A DNA stretch of 64,000 nt from Bacteroides sp. (GCA_019416685.1 DXWV01000030.1:996-64995), one strand, 5' to 3'. Counted from the first letter of the stretch, positions 1-9,176 are shown. Numbers and translations are program-made. Notes: generated by a model from the sequence alone, not told the origin.

Positions 1-37
1 CTGTAATACCGTACTTGCTTAAATCTAAATTTGCCAT
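1..37 (-). CDS. pckA: Phosphoenolpyruvate carboxykinase, 5' end only (truncated by window edge)
   Basis: Only the first 12 codons are present, read leftward from an ATG at 37-35. The residues MANLDLSKYGIT match the N-terminus I know for ATP-dependent PEP carboxykinase of Bacteroides, which interconverts oxaloacetate and PEP and fixes CO2 during fermentation to succinate and propionate. The identification rests on this short N-terminus alone. The gene is divergent from upp across a 265-bp spacer that carries a promoter-like element on each strand. Confidence 0.75.
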   Translation of the reverse strand, partial: MANLDLSKYGIT

Positions 38-136
38 TTTCTTTTGAATTAATTTAAATTGGTATTTTGTTTTATTATCTCTATTCTGGCATTTGAGGGA
101 AAGAATGTTTTTAAACATCTCCTTGTAAATCGGCTA

Positions 137-144
137 CAAAAGTA
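137..144 (-). promoter_or_regulatory. Putative -7 box of pckA promoter
   Basis: On the minus strand this reads TACTTTTG, a full match to the Bacteroides -7 consensus TAnnTTTG. It lies about 100 bases upstream of the pckA ATG. A CAAA (TTTG on the minus strand) is found at 161-164, but the spacing of 16 is shorter than the usual 19-21, so the -33 assignment is weak. Confidence 0.4.
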
Positions 145-235
145 GTATTTTCTTTGGAAACAAACAGCGTATTAGAGAAATTTTTCCCTAATCGAATCTC
201 TTTTATATATTACTAACAATATCTGCAAACTGAAT

Positions 236-266
236 ATTGCAATTTGAAAGATTATCATTTACTTTG
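236..266 (+). promoter_or_regulatory. Putative upp promoter
   Basis: ATTG (236-239) followed after 19 bases by TTACTTTG (259-266) resembles the Bacteroides sigma-ABfr promoter (TTTG, 19-21 bases, TAnnTTTG) with one mismatch in each box. Transcription would start near 272, giving a leader of about 30 bases before the upp ATG at 303. Confidence 0.45.
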
Positions 267-302
267 CATCGTATAAATTCTGAATAAATAAAGGCTAATA
301 AA

Positions 303-956
303 ATGAAGATAATTGATTTTAGTGAAACAAATTCCATTCTGAATCAGTATGTATCAGAAATAAGGAATGTGGAAGTTCAAAATGACCGTCTGCGTTTTCG
401 TCGTAACATTGAGCGGATAGGTGAGATTATGGCTTATGAAATGAGTAAGACGTTTGCGTATTCTGTGAAGGAGATCCGGACTCCTTTGGGAACTTCACCG
501 GTCAGTACACCGGATAGTCAGTTAGTAATCAGTACTATTCTTCGTGCCGGGTTACCATTTCACCAGGGTTTTCTGAGCTATTTTGACAATGCAGAGAATG
601 CTTTCGTTTCGGCATATCGCAAGTATAAGGATACATTAAAATTTGATATACATATTGAGTATATTGCTTCGCCGCGTATCGATGGAAAAACTTTGATAAT
701 TACTGATCCGATGCTTGCAACGGGAAGCAGTATGGAACTTAGTTATCAGGCTATGCTTACTAAAGGACACCCTGCAGAAATTCATGTGGCTTCTATCATT
801 GCCAGCAGGCAGGCGGTGGAACATATTGCTTCGATATTTCCGGAAGATAAAACGACTATTTGGTGTGCAGCCATTGATCCGGAGATTAACGAGCATTCGT
901 ATATTGTCCCCGGTCTGGGTGATGCCGGTGATCTGGCTTACGGTGAAAAAGAATAG
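303..956 (+). CDS. upp: Uracil phosphoribosyltransferase
   Basis: Pyrimidine salvage enzyme of the cytoplasm, making UMP from uracil and PRPP. The 217-residue product has the usual family length. The PRPP-binding loop is visible as DPMLATGSSM starting at Asp135, and the C-terminal uracil-binding segment ends in PGLGDAGDLAYG, a family hallmark. The ATG at 303 gives a normal N-terminus with no signal peptide. The gene stands alone: divergent from pckA and followed by a repeat array and a terminator shared with the convergent kor operon. Product assignment is secure; the physiological point is that loss of this gene confers 5-fluorouracil resistance in Bacteroides, which is established knowledge. 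Confidence 0.95.
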   Translation: MKIIDFSETNSILNQYVSEIRNVEVQNDRLRFRRNIERIGEIMAYEMSKTFAYSVKEIRTPLGTSPVSTPDSQLVISTILRAGLPFHQGFLSYFDNAENAFVSAYRKYKDTLKFDIHIEYIASPRIDGKTLIITDPMLATGSSMELSYQAMLTKGHPAEIHVASIIASRQAVEHIASIFPEDKTTIWCAAIDPEINEHSYIVPGLGDAGDLAYGEKE

Positions 957-977
957 GAAAGCTGTTAACCATTATTC

Positions 978-1086
978 TTCTCAATATATATGAAACAACT
1001 TTCTCAATGCATATGAAACACTGTTCTCAACGTATTGAGAGTTCTTTCTCAACGTATTGAGAAAAGATTCTCAAAGCATTGAAACA
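978..1086 (+). repeat. Five-copy 22-23 bp direct repeat array with palindromic units
   Basis: Five units begin with TTCTCAA at 978, 1001, 1024, 1046 and 1068, a spacing of 23, 23, 22 and 22 bases. Units 1, 2 and 5 run into ATATGAAACA or CATTGAAACA. Units 3 and 4 (1024-1041, 1046-1063) are near-perfect palindromes of the form TTCTCAACGTATTGAGAA. The period is about two helical turns, so all units face the same side of the DNA. The array lies between the upp stop and the terminator and contains no plausible gene. Its function is unknown: it could bind a protein or be a degraded repetitive extragenic element. Confidence 0.8.
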
Positions 1087-1157
1087 CATAGAACTTTGAA
1101 GTAAACAAGAAGTATATAAAATAGGGAATGCTTATATAGAATGTTGAGGGGGATAAG

Positions 1158-1212
1158 AAAAAAGAGGTCGCACTGTAACCGTCTTAGGTAAGTGTAACCT
1201 CTTTTCTTTTTG
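1158..1212. terminator. Bidirectional terminator between upp and korB
   Basis: AAAAAAGAGGT (1158-1168) pairs with ACCTCTTTTCTTTT (1197-1210) around a loop that contains further pairing (ACT with AGT). The A-rich left and T-rich right flanks allow termination in both directions, which fits the convergent upp and kor genes. Confidence 0.8.
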
Positions 1213-1222
1213 TATATAGTAC

Positions 1223-2233
1223 TTATTTTACTTCCCAGGTGTCGTTAGTCATAAGTAGTTCGTTGAAATTATGATATTTCTTCTTACCTTTTACTTCCTC
1301 GATCTGCTCTGTTACGGCATCATTGTAAGTAGGAGCTTCCACATCGCGAATTACACCTAAAGCAATTGGGAATTCAGGACCTTCCATCAGTGCAAGTTTC
1401 AGTTGTAGTGTATTGTCTGCGCAGTGGGCATCGTGTATCAGAATATCTTTTTCTGTGATGCCATTTTCTCCCAGCTTTACTACTTTCAGGCCGAAACCTT
1501 GTTGCATTAGCCCAAACTCTTTGTTTTCACCAAAGATCATCGGTTTGCCATGTTCCAGATAGATTGCATTTTTGGCACGTCCTTCTTTGGTAGCAACACT
1601 TTCGTGGGTACCGTCATTGAAGATAACGCAGTTTTGCAGTACTTCTACGACAGATGCGCCTTTATGGTTGGCTGCTGCTTTCAGTACTTCTACAGAAGCA
1701 GCACCATCAACGGCTATACAACGGGCGAAGAAGCGCCCACGTGCTCCAAAACAAAGCTCTGCAGGGTGGAAAGGATCTTCTACTGTTCCGTAAGGAGATG
1801 ATTTACTGACAAATCCACGTTCCGAAGTCGGAGAATACTGTCCCTTAGTCAATCCATAAATACGATTGTTGAGCAGAATCATATTCAGGTCTATATTACG
1901 ACGAATAGCGTGGATAAAATGATTACCACCGATAGCCAATCCGTCACCATCACCGGATATCTGCCAGATAGTCAAATCGGGATTAGCAACTTTTGCGCCT
2001 GTAGCTACGGCAGCAGCACGTCCGTGGATGGTGTGGAAACCGTAGGTATTTACGTAATAAGGCAAACGGGAGGAGCAGCCGATTCCGGAGATTACTGCGA
2101 TATTGTGCGGAGCAACTCCCAGGTCGGCCATTGCTTTATGCAGAGAGTTCAGGAAAGCGTGGTCACCACATCCCGGGCACCAACGGGGCTGACCTGATTT
2201 ATAATCTTTTGCTGTATATATTGTTTCGCTCAT
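1223..2233 (-). CDS. korB: 2-oxoacid:ferredoxin oxidoreductase, beta (TPP-binding) subunit
   Basis: Beta subunit of a 2-oxoglutarate (or related 2-oxoacid) ferredoxin oxidoreductase, which couples CoA-dependent decarboxylation of the 2-oxoacid to ferredoxin reduction, or runs in reverse. The 336 residues include the N-terminal WCPGCGDH motif with cluster-ligand cysteines and the thiamine-diphosphate/Mg motif GDGDGLAIGGNH followed by NNRIYGLTKGQ. It is cytoplasmic with no signal. Transcription runs leftward from korA with only 3 bases between the korA stop and this ATG, so the two are translated as a unit. Exact 2-oxoacid specificity cannot be read from the sequence; 2-oxoglutarate is the usual annotation in Bacteroides. 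Confidence 0.9.
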   Translation of the reverse strand: MSETIYTAKDYKSGQPRWCPGCGDHAFLNSLHKAMADLGVAPHNIAVISGIGCSSRLPYYVNTYGFHTIHGRAAAVATGAKVANPDLTIWQISGDGDGLAIGGNHFIHAIRRNIDLNMILLNNRIYGLTKGQYSPTSERGFVSKSSPYGTVEDPFHPAELCFGARGRFFARCIAVDGAASVEVLKAAANHKGASVVEVLQNCVIFNDGTHESVATKEGRAKNAIYLEHGKPMIFGENKEFGLMQQGFGLKVVKLGENGITEKDILIHDAHCADNTLQLKLALMEGPEFPIALGVIRDVEAPTYNDAVTEQIEEVKGKKKYHNFNELLMTNDTWEVK

Positions 2234-2236
2234 CTC

Positions 2237-4087
2237 TTATTCCTCCAATAATTTAGTGAATGCATCTACAAGTTCTCTCGTAACGAAAGGTTGCCCCTTC
2301 ACCTGGTTGAATTGACTGATATTCAGTCCGGGTACTTTCATTCGCAGGTATCCGGCAAATTGCCCCAGGTTCTGTTCGGCTACTATAATCTTTTTGTATT
2401 TCTTCAGTACGTCAGCTGTGTTCTTGGGCAACGGATTGATGTACTGGAAATGAGCAAGGGCGGCTTTCTTACCGTTTTTACGCATATGTTCTACAGCCGA
2501 ATAGAGATGTCCGTATGTTCCACCCCATCCCACTACCAACAGGTCGGCATCTGCATCACCTTGTACTTCGAGTTCAGGAATACTATCTGCAATCTTATCT
2601 ACTTTGGCTTGACGTAACAACGTCATCTTCTGATGATTTTCAGGTTCGGTAGAGATCACTCCTGTTTCGTTGCTTTTCTCCAGTCCACCGATGCGGTGCA
2701 TAAACCCTTCTGTTCCCGGAACAGCCCAGTAACGTGTACCGGTTTTCTCGTTGCGTTGGAACGGAGTCCATGTTTCTGCCATGTCCGGAGTGACGTATGG
2801 AGGATTAATAACCGGGTATTCTTCCAGATTGGGTAACTTCCAGGCAGCAGAACCATTGGCGATGAAAGCATCAGTCAGCAATACTACCGGAGTCATGTGT
2901 TCCAAGGCTATCTTGGCTGCCATATAAGCAGCATCAAAGCAATTGGTAGGGGAAGTAGCAGCAATAACAGGCATCGGGCTTTCGCCGTTGCGACCGTAAA
3001 GTGCTTGTAACAGGTCGGTTTGTTCTGATTTAGTAGGAAGACCTGTTGAAGGACCGCCGCGTTGTACATTGACTATTACCAGCGGAAGTTCCGCAATGAC
3101 AGCGAGGTTCATCGCTTCGCTTTTTAAGCATACACCTGGTCCGGAAGTAGTAGTAACAGCGAGGTCGCCTGCAAAAGCAGCTCCTACGGCTGAAGCACAT
3201 CCGGCAATTTCGTCTTCGCACTGTACTGTTTTTACACCCAGTGATTTATGTTTTGAAAGCTCGTGTAGAATGTCTGTAGCCGGAGTAATAGGATAAGAAC
3301 CCAGGTAGAGCTCCAGTCCTGCTTTTTCAGCAGCGGCAATCAGACCATATGAAGTGGCTTTGTTACCATTAATATCGGTATAGAGTCCTTTTGCTTTCGG
3401 ACTTTTACTTTCTATTTTATAAGTAGAGGTAGAAGCATGGGTATTGGCGCCGTAATTATAACCGTCGTTCAATACTTTTATATTTGCTGTGGCAATCTCG
3501 GGCTTTTTAGCAAACTTCTGGCGAAGCATATTTTCTGCAGCTTCGAGGTTACGGTTGAAAAGCCAGCAAACCAGTCCCAGTGCAAACATGTTTTTGCAAC
3601 GGAGCATGGCTTTGTTGTCCAGTCCGGAATCTTTCAGACTCTCTTTGCACATAGATGAAATAGGTACTTCAAGTACTTCTTGCTTAACACCTAATTCTTC
3701 AAACGGGTTATCTGTTGTGAATTTTGCTTTTTCCAGATCTTTTGCTCCAAAAGAATCGGAGTCGGTGATGATCAATCCTTGTGGTTTACAAAACTTAATC
3801 TGTGTTTTCAGTGCTGCGGGGTTCATTGCAACCAGTACGTTGCAGCGGTCACCCGGAGTAAATATCTTACTTGCTCCAATATGTACCTGGAAGCCGGATA
3901 CACCCGTTAATGACCCTTGCGGGGCACGGATATCTGCCGGATAGTCAGGGAATGTACAGATGTCATTTCCTACTGTAGCCGACACGTTCGAGAAGATGTT
4001 GCCGGCCAATTGCATACCATCGCCGGAATCGCCGGAGAAGCGCACTACCACTTGCTCCAATTCTTTAACCATCATTTCGTCTGCCAT
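2237..4087 (-). CDS. korA: 2-oxoacid:ferredoxin oxidoreductase, fused gamma-alpha subunit
   Basis: This 616-residue protein carries a gamma domain at the N-terminus (about residues 10-190, with FSGDSGDGMQLAG and APQGSLTG) fused to an alpha domain (about 240-616, with GSYPITPATDI and TSGPGVCLKSEAMNLA). The fused layout is known for the KorA family. It forms the substrate and CoA side of the enzyme completed by KorB, encoded 3 bases downstream. A separate ferredoxin-like delta subunit gene is not present next to it, so electron transfer probably uses the KorB cluster and a free ferredoxin. The ATG at 4087 gives MADEMMVKELEQ without a signal peptide. Confidence 0.9.
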   Translation of the reverse strand: MADEMMVKELEQVVVRFSGDSGDGMQLAGNIFSNVSATVGNDICTFPDYPADIRAPQGSLTGVSGFQVHIGASKIFTPGDRCNVLVAMNPAALKTQIKFCKPQGLIITDSDSFGAKDLEKAKFTTDNPFEELGVKQEVLEVPISSMCKESLKDSGLDNKAMLRCKNMFALGLVCWLFNRNLEAAENMLRQKFAKKPEIATANIKVLNDGYNYGANTHASTSTYKIESKSPKAKGLYTDINGNKATSYGLIAAAEKAGLELYLGSYPITPATDILHELSKHKSLGVKTVQCEDEIAGCASAVGAAFAGDLAVTTTSGPGVCLKSEAMNLAVIAELPLVIVNVQRGGPSTGLPTKSEQTDLLQALYGRNGESPMPVIAATSPTNCFDAAYMAAKIALEHMTPVVLLTDAFIANGSAAWKLPNLEEYPVINPPYVTPDMAETWTPFQRNEKTGTRYWAVPGTEGFMHRIGGLEKSNETGVISTEPENHQKMTLLRQAKVDKIADSIPELEVQGDADADLLVVGWGGTYGHLYSAVEHMRKNGKKAALAHFQYINPLPKNTADVLKKYKKIIVAEQNLGQFAGYLRMKVPGLNISQFNQVKGQPFVTRELVDAFTKLLEE

Positions 4088-4542
4088 AATTTTACTTACT
4101 ATATTTAATTTTTAGGATCGACTTTCTTCGTTTTGCATAAATATAACCCCTTTTTAAGCGGTTTGTGTATATTCATTTATTGTGCAGAAGGTTTCGCAAA
4201 GGTCGTAAAGTTAAACGACTTAGCAAAATCTTTTTCTGTTTATCTGTAGCCTCCTGTCAAAAGAATTATGCTATGGGTCTGTTTTGGTATTTAGAGTAAG
4301 CAAAATGCAGCGTTTCGTGTCTTGTTTGTGTTTTAATTGGTTGCATATTGTTATTGCTCTTTTATGCTAAAAATGACGAAATGTTGCGGTTTTTATGTAA
4401 AATGTAATCTATCTGTTAGTTTTTAGGGTGTATTATCTTGCAATGATAAGAATATTCTTCTTCTTTACTGACTCTATTTTATAGTATATTTTATGGTTGC
4501 TTTATTATTGTTCGGAGAGTCTATAAATCTGTATGTTTTGTC
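4088..4542. other. Intergenic region between korA and tRNA-Arg, no gene seen
   Basis: About 450 AT-rich bases with no convincing reading frame on either strand. The korA promoter must lie here. CATAAATA at 4136-4143 reads TATTTATG on the minus strand, one mismatch from the -7 consensus, but no -33 partner stands at the right distance. Confidence 0.5.
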
Positions 4543-4572
4543 TTGTTAAATCAAGAGAATACGTTATCTTTG
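4543..4572 (+). promoter_or_regulatory. tRNA-Arg promoter
   Basis: TATCTTTG (4565-4572) matches TAnnTTTG fully. A TTG (4543-4545) lies 19 bases upstream as a partial -33 box. Transcription would start near 4579, about 13 bases before the mature tRNA. Confidence 0.65.
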
Positions 4573-4591
4573 CAACCGAAATCTAAAAGGA

Positions 4592-4663
4592 GGTCCTGTA
4601 GTTCAACGGATAGAATAGAAGTTTCCTAAACTTTAGATAGGGGTTCGATTCCCCTCGGGACTA
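4592..4663 (+). tRNA. tRNA-Arg (anticodon CCT)
   Basis: A 72-base cloverleaf can be folded: acceptor stem 4592-4598 with 4656-4662 (seven pairs including G-U), D arm 4601-4604 with 4612-4615, anticodon stem 4617-4621 with 4630-4634, loop TTCCTAA with anticodon CCT at 4625-4627, and T arm AGGGG/CCCCT around TTCGATT. The discriminator is A4663 and CCA is not encoded. CCT reads AGG arginine codons. The gene marks the left border of the accessory sugar-utilization region, although no duplicated 3' end was seen that would show integration here. Confidence 0.9.
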
Positions 4664-4718
4664 CGTAAGCGGTAATCTTCGTATCGGTATCTGATATACG
4701 GAACTTATCTCTCTAAAT

Positions 4719-4749
4719 GCACGCCGCATGGAAACGAGATGCGGCGTGC
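4719..4749. terminator. Strong hairpin between tRNA-Arg and GH110 operon
   Basis: GCACGCCGCAT (4719-4729) and ATGCGGCGTGC (4739-4749) form a perfect GC-rich 11-bp stem with a 9-base loop. It sits between the 3' end of the tRNA and the stop codon of the convergent GH110 gene. Neither side has a clear T run, so termination efficiency is uncertain, but the position fits a shared terminator or a processing signal. Confidence 0.6.
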
Positions 4750-4765
4750 CGTGGGAAGAGACAAA

Positions 4766-7426
4766 TCATTTCCCTACCCAGATTTTACCTGAAAACAACT
4801 CTTTACCTGTAGTTTTGATTCGTACGATCTTTAGACCGATTGTGGCCGGGAAATAAGGTATTTCTATCTCTCCGCAGGAGGATGCCAGTTGCGTCTCCAT
4901 CTCCAGGACGCCCGATGTGGCGTATATGCCTACTTGTATCATATCGGTTACTTCTTTGTCCCAACGGAAGAGGAGGGAGTTGTCTTTATAAAAACACTTC
5001 CCGTTTGCCTCGTTTGCCTCGTTTTCACGGATTCCAACTGCGATGGCATCAAAGACGCCACTGTTCAGTTCCGTCAGCCCGGTGATGTTTTCTTTCTTGA
5101 CCAGAGTTCCCAGGCCTCTGCCATATACAGGATTGTTGTCCAGCGTAACCAGGTTGTCGTTCTTTAAAAAGACTACCGTGTTCTGCTCGATGCTGTAATC
5201 GCTACCTGTATTATTGGGAGTGGATATGCCTGTTTTGTAAAAACTGTTGTCTTTGATGGTCAGTCCGTTGGTAGAAGTTGCGACAATGTTCACGCCCGAA
5301 ATGTCACTGAATGTATTTCCTTCTATCGTAATATCGGTAAAAAGTCCGCTTGGTGCAATGGCATTGCCGGTAGTGGCAACGATCGATACGGCTCCTGCCT
5401 GGTTGCTGTAAGAAGCAGGCATGAAGTGCCCTGTTCCGCTGATGGTATTGTTGCGGATTACGATGTCTTCGATAGCTGTTACCGCATCTTCCGAGTTGAC
5501 GGTCACTCCGCTATGCGTATCTTCAAAGGTGTTATCTTCTATGATTCCATGGCTGGCTTTCACCAATACGCGCCCGGAACTTCTGAAATGATTGTTGCGC
5601 AGGACGAAATGTTCGCACCGGCGGTTGGGAGAGTAGACCCTCATGCCGGGTTGCCAGGATGCTGGGAAGGATTCCCCGCTCTTTATCAGGATCAGGTTAC
5701 CTGAGATTTTGTCGATGATTACATATTCGGAAGTGAGCGAGGTGCGCAATGTATCTCCGGCACTGAAAACGTGGGTAGTGATGGGAGTATCGTTGCCGTC
5801 TTTTAAGGTCAGGCGGTTACTGGCGGGGAATGCATCGATGACGTAGCTTCCGTTCCAAGTGACACTCCAGGAGTCATCTCCGGCATCGCGAACCGTACAT
5901 CCTTCTACTATCGGACCTTTGTGGGTAAGTGAGTGCTGTATGGCATCCCAAGAGCAACTTAACATGCGTGCTTCTGTTCCTCCTTCGGGAACAGGCCCAG
6001 GAACGATGTTGCAGTTACGGAGTACAGTTCCTCCTTCTCCTTCACTCTCGAAGATTCCGAATCCGGGAGCTGAATAGACAGTCACGTTTTCCAGTACCAT
6101 GCCCCCTTGGCATTTGGACAAGACTACGCTGTGCGGTGAACCGTAAGTTCCTTCCGGGCCTGTACTCATCGTTGCCAGATCGCCGACGCGGGCTATGCTT
6201 GTCATGTCTCCCGACTGGAAGACGCGGATGATGCCGTTTCCTTTGTTCTCGGCAGTGGCGCCCCAAATGAATTTGCTACCTCTTTTCCGGTAACGGGTTT
6301 TAGGGTCGAGGATGTCGATACGGCTGTAGGCTTCTACGGGGTATCCTGTATGTATCTTCACATCTATGTAGCCTGAACCGACTTCTACAATCTCTCCTTG
6401 GGTGAATGTCAATGGATTGTAGTCGATGGTCAACCCACGCAAAGTGACGTTCTTGCACTGGTCAAAGTTCAGTGCCCTTACTTTGGTTTCGCAAACCATG
6501 GTTACTCCGTCTGCTATGATCTCAAGGTCTGACGCTTTGATGTTCAGGAAAGGGGCTTTTCCTCTGTACGTGCCCGGGGGAATCGTTACTTGGGGTTGTT
6601 TCTCGGTGATGGCCTTTTGGATGATTGCATTCAAGCTTTCGATGGTAAAGTCTTTGTTGCCAGTCATCAGTGCGGAAACCTCGTCGGCTGTCAGCGCCCG
6701 CGAATAAAAGCGGAAGTCGGACAGGGAGATTCCTTTCATGTATCGTCCTATTTCGGGAGAATAAAGGCCGGCAGTGTTGATGGCGAAGTCTGCTTTCGCG
6801 CTTACCGGGTTCAGACTCTCTTCCTTTCCGTCGATGTAGAGTTTCATGCCGGTTTTGCGGTCTCCGGTGCCGTCATAGACGAAAGTTAAATGATGCCAGG
6901 TGGCTTGCGGGTAGCTTGTCATCCAGCAGACACTACGGTTGCACCATTGGTTGTCGCCTGTATTGATTGCATTGGCAAACTCTACACTGGTTCCTTTCAG
7001 TTCAATCCGGTATCCACCTCCGGTGACGGTTTCATCTCCGTAAGAGTATAGCCATTGTCCGGAGTTCGGGTCTACGTTCTGATCTACTTTTACCCAAGTA
7101 GCCAGTGTACGGGGTTGGGAATCCAAGACGCCTTTCCAGTTTTCATTTCCCAAGGTAAGCACTAAGTCGGCATCCCGGTTGGGGGCGAAATAGACATAAG
7201 AATGGTCGGCATCGGTTCCCCATTGGAAGCTATTCAGTTCTCCGGCACCGCCATAGTATTTCTTGGTAATCATGTGCCGGTCATTCCCGGAATAGTCTTT
7301 AATCTGGTTGTCTCCTTGCTGATAGTCAAACTTGTACCAGACTTCAAGGTTCTGTTCAACTTGCGCTGAAACTCTCGGCATACACAATGCTAACATTGCG
7401 TACAAAACAAAGGTGTTCTTTTTCAT
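4766..7426 (-). CDS. GH110-type alpha-1,3-galactosidase with N-terminal LamG domain
   Basis: Secreted glycosidase candidate of 886 residues. The start is placed at 7426, where MKKNTFVLYAMLALCMPRVSA is a clean signal peptide; a longer frame upstream to 7522 would overlap the preceding gene. Residues about 25-240 look like a concanavalin-A/LamG fold (WYKFDY, LYIDGKEESLNP), often carbohydrate-binding. The rest is a right-handed beta-helix. Asp494 and the pair Asp517-Asp518 have exactly the D-x22-DD spacing of the other two GH110 proteins here, matching the catalytic aspartates I recall for the family. GH110 enzymes invert and remove terminal alpha-1,3-linked galactose. It is the second gene of a minus-strand operon, 43 bases after the upstream GH110. 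A general beta-helix protein is the alternative. Confidence 0.72.
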   Translation of the reverse strand: MKKNTFVLYAMLALCMPRVSAQVEQNLEVWYKFDYQQGDNQIKDYSGNDRHMITKKYYGGAGELNSFQWGTDADHSYVYFAPNRDADLVLTLGNENWKGVLDSQPRTLATWVKVDQNVDPNSGQWLYSYGDETVTGGGYRIELKGTSVEFANAINTGDNQWCNRSVCWMTSYPQATWHHLTFVYDGTGDRKTGMKLYIDGKEESLNPVSAKADFAINTAGLYSPEIGRYMKGISLSDFRFYSRALTADEVSALMTGNKDFTIESLNAIIQKAITEKQPQVTIPPGTYRGKAPFLNIKASDLEIIADGVTMVCETKVRALNFDQCKNVTLRGLTIDYNPLTFTQGEIVEVGSGYIDVKIHTGYPVEAYSRIDILDPKTRYRKRGSKFIWGATAENKGNGIIRVFQSGDMTSIARVGDLATMSTGPEGTYGSPHSVVLSKCQGGMVLENVTVYSAPGFGIFESEGEGGTVLRNCNIVPGPVPEGGTEARMLSCSWDAIQHSLTHKGPIVEGCTVRDAGDDSWSVTWNGSYVIDAFPASNRLTLKDGNDTPITTHVFSAGDTLRTSLTSEYVIIDKISGNLILIKSGESFPASWQPGMRVYSPNRRCEHFVLRNNHFRSSGRVLVKASHGIIEDNTFEDTHSGVTVNSEDAVTAIEDIVIRNNTISGTGHFMPASYSNQAGAVSIVATTGNAIAPSGLFTDITIEGNTFSDISGVNIVATSTNGLTIKDNSFYKTGISTPNNTGSDYSIEQNTVVFLKNDNLVTLDNNPVYGRGLGTLVKKENITGLTELNSGVFDAIAVGIRENEANEANGKCFYKDNSLLFRWDKEVTDMIQVGIYATSGVLEMETQLASSCGEIEIPYFPATIGLKIVRIKTTGKELFSGKIWVGK

Positions 7427-7469
7427 AAGGTAACTATTTAGTGAGTGTATAGATATAGGTCTTATTGTG

Positions 7470-9176
7470 TCATTCTGAGATGGAAATATCTGATGAATCT
7501 TGTATATCGTAGCGCTTGCCATTTTTATCCGGGCAAGGATACTCGTGGGTCTGTTCTATCTTATTTTGCTTGAACACTAATCCGTCTACAGAATACAAGT
7601 TAAGAATCTCCGGGCAGAACGTGCGGAATGTATTTTCCGTGATTTGCAGGTTACGGTTGTAGCGTGACTGGCTTCGCTTGTCCTGTTCTATTCCGCTGGC
7701 GACTTGGATCACTGCATTTCCCCATGTGCCGTAGAAGCAGTTATCGAACATATTCTTCCGGATGACAATGTCCCTCACTCCCGCCTGTTCAAACCAGTAG
7801 CGGCAGTCTCCCTCGAACAGGATGGCAGCGCCCGGTATGTGGAAGTAATTGTTTTCAATGACGATTTTGCCACGGCTTCCCAGTAGGAATCCTCTTGCAC
7901 GATTACCCCGCATTTTGCAATTACTGATAAATACATCCGGCTGGTCGGTTATAGAAGCTATGCCATCCTTTAGCTTTACTTCTTTGGGTAACGGCTGCTT
8001 TACCGTTACTTTCATATACTCTTTATTTATATATTCCACCGTTTTTACTTCATTCTGCGTATACGTTTCCAAACTTTGCGCATCTACAAACTCTATTTTC
8101 TGATTCGGGACGATGAATCTTACCCCGTATTGCTGAGCGTGTACTAACTTTACCAGAAGTTCCTTTCTGGAAAGTACGCTGTCTATCTGTGCATAAAGGC
8201 CGTGAATGTTCGTAGCATCATCTTTCTGGTTCTCGAACAAGCAATTGGTGATCCGTATGTATCCTGAGCAGTTTGCAAAATGAGTAGCGTCGGCAGTAAG
8301 GCTGACCACCCGTTCGCTTTGAGGAGCAGGAGTTACATTAACATGATCTATCGAGATATCACGGCTCATCTGAGCCACAATCCCCATTCCTCCGCAGTGG
8401 TAGATGTCGATATCCGAAAACGAAATGTTGCTGCACCCGGATAGAATGAAAGCAGGAACAAGCCTATGGGCAGCACCGAAAACCATGATATTCCCTACAG
8501 TAGCCCGGACTCCCGGATAATATATCCGTATTACCCCTTTGTATAGTTCTTTCACTCTGACATGAGGACCACACCAGTAATCTACTGCTTTGTAAGCTGT
8601 TTCCCTTTTTACCGGATCAAATTCCAACAGACTCATCCAGGGATATTCGTTTTTCCTTTCGTCTATGAATGTCAGTACAGAGTGGTCTATCTTGTAAGGG
8701 TATGCCGGAGAGAAGCGGACATCTATGCTATCTCCGTATGCGGCGAGAATTTTTCCTTCCGAATGAAAAGTCCGTGCATAGTCTATCGAAAGATTTTTCA
8801 ATGTTACATTTCGTGTGTTTTCCAGTAAGAAGGGAGAGATGAATCCATGAAAGATAAACCGGGAATCGTTCCCGTCTATTTCAAAATTACTCATGTCTGA
8901 AAGGTCGAAGGCGATGCGTTTGATTCCTCCGTCATTATTACTTATATATACGCACTTTTCTATGGCATAGTCCGGGTAGAAGTTATAGGTTCCCTTAGGG
9001 ATGGATAACTTGGAGGCTTTCTTTTGCCTGCATAGTCGGACAGCTTCGATGATTCCGGGGGTTGCATCTTTTTCCTGAATGTACTTTCCTGCATCAATCG
9101 TTTGAGATACGGATGGCATACAACTTATTATAAAGAAGTAGGAAAGTAGTAATAGTTGGGGTACTTTTAGTGACAT
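7470..9176 (-). CDS. GH110 alpha-1,3-galactosidase
   Basis: A 568-residue secreted protein. The N-terminus MSLKVPQLLLLSYFFIISC has a Cys after FIIS that could make it a lipoprotein. A right-handed parallel beta-helix follows, with the GH110 core motif ADATHF...QKDDATNIHG, giving Asp296 and Asp319-Asp320 as the expected catalytic set. The family removes alpha-1,3-galactose from blood-group-B or linear alpha-Gal structures. It is the first gene of the minus-strand operon, preceded by an HTCS-type operator and a -7 box at 9209-9202, with a leader of only about 20 bases. Whether it prefers branched (fucosylated) or linear substrates cannot be judged here. Confidence 0.88.
   Translation of the reverse strand: MSLKVPQLLLLSYFFIISCMPSVSQTIDAGKYIQEKDATPGIIEAVRLCRQKKASKLSIPKGTYNFYPDYAIEKCVYISNNDGGIKRIAFDLSDMSNFEIDGNDSRFIFHGFISPFLLENTRNVTLKNLSIDYARTFHSEGKILAAYGDSIDVRFSPAYPYKIDHSVLTFIDERKNEYPWMSLLEFDPVKRETAYKAVDYWCGPHVRVKELYKGVIRIYYPGVRATVGNIMVFGAAHRLVPAFILSGCSNISFSDIDIYHCGGMGIVAQMSRDISIDHVNVTPAPQSERVVSLTADATHFANCSGYIRITNCLFENQKDDATNIHGLYAQIDSVLSRKELLVKLVHAQQYGVRFIVPNQKIEFVDAQSLETYTQNEVKTVEYINKEYMKVTVKQPLPKEVKLKDGIASITDQPDVFISNCKMRGNRARGFLLGSRGKIVIENNYFHIPGAAILFEGDCRYWFEQAGVRDIVIRKNMFDNCFYGTWGNAVIQVASGIEQDKRSQSRYNRNLQITENTFRTFCPEILNLYSVDGLVFKQNKIEQTHEYPCPDKNGKRYDIQDSSDISISE

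Noticed and set aside
2291..3944. Several plus-strand frames opposite korA
   Set aside because: They mirror the codon pattern of korA, have no promoter or homologous look, and are explained as shadows of a well-defined core gene.
4592..4663. tRNA-Arg as an integration site for a mobile island
   Set aside because: I looked for a duplicated tRNA 3' end further along and for an integrase gene and saw neither, so nothing supports an integrative element here.
7427..7522. Upstream extension of the LamG-GH110 protein to an earlier start
   Set aside because: It would overlap the preceding GH110 gene by 53 bases and bury the signal peptide that begins at 7426.
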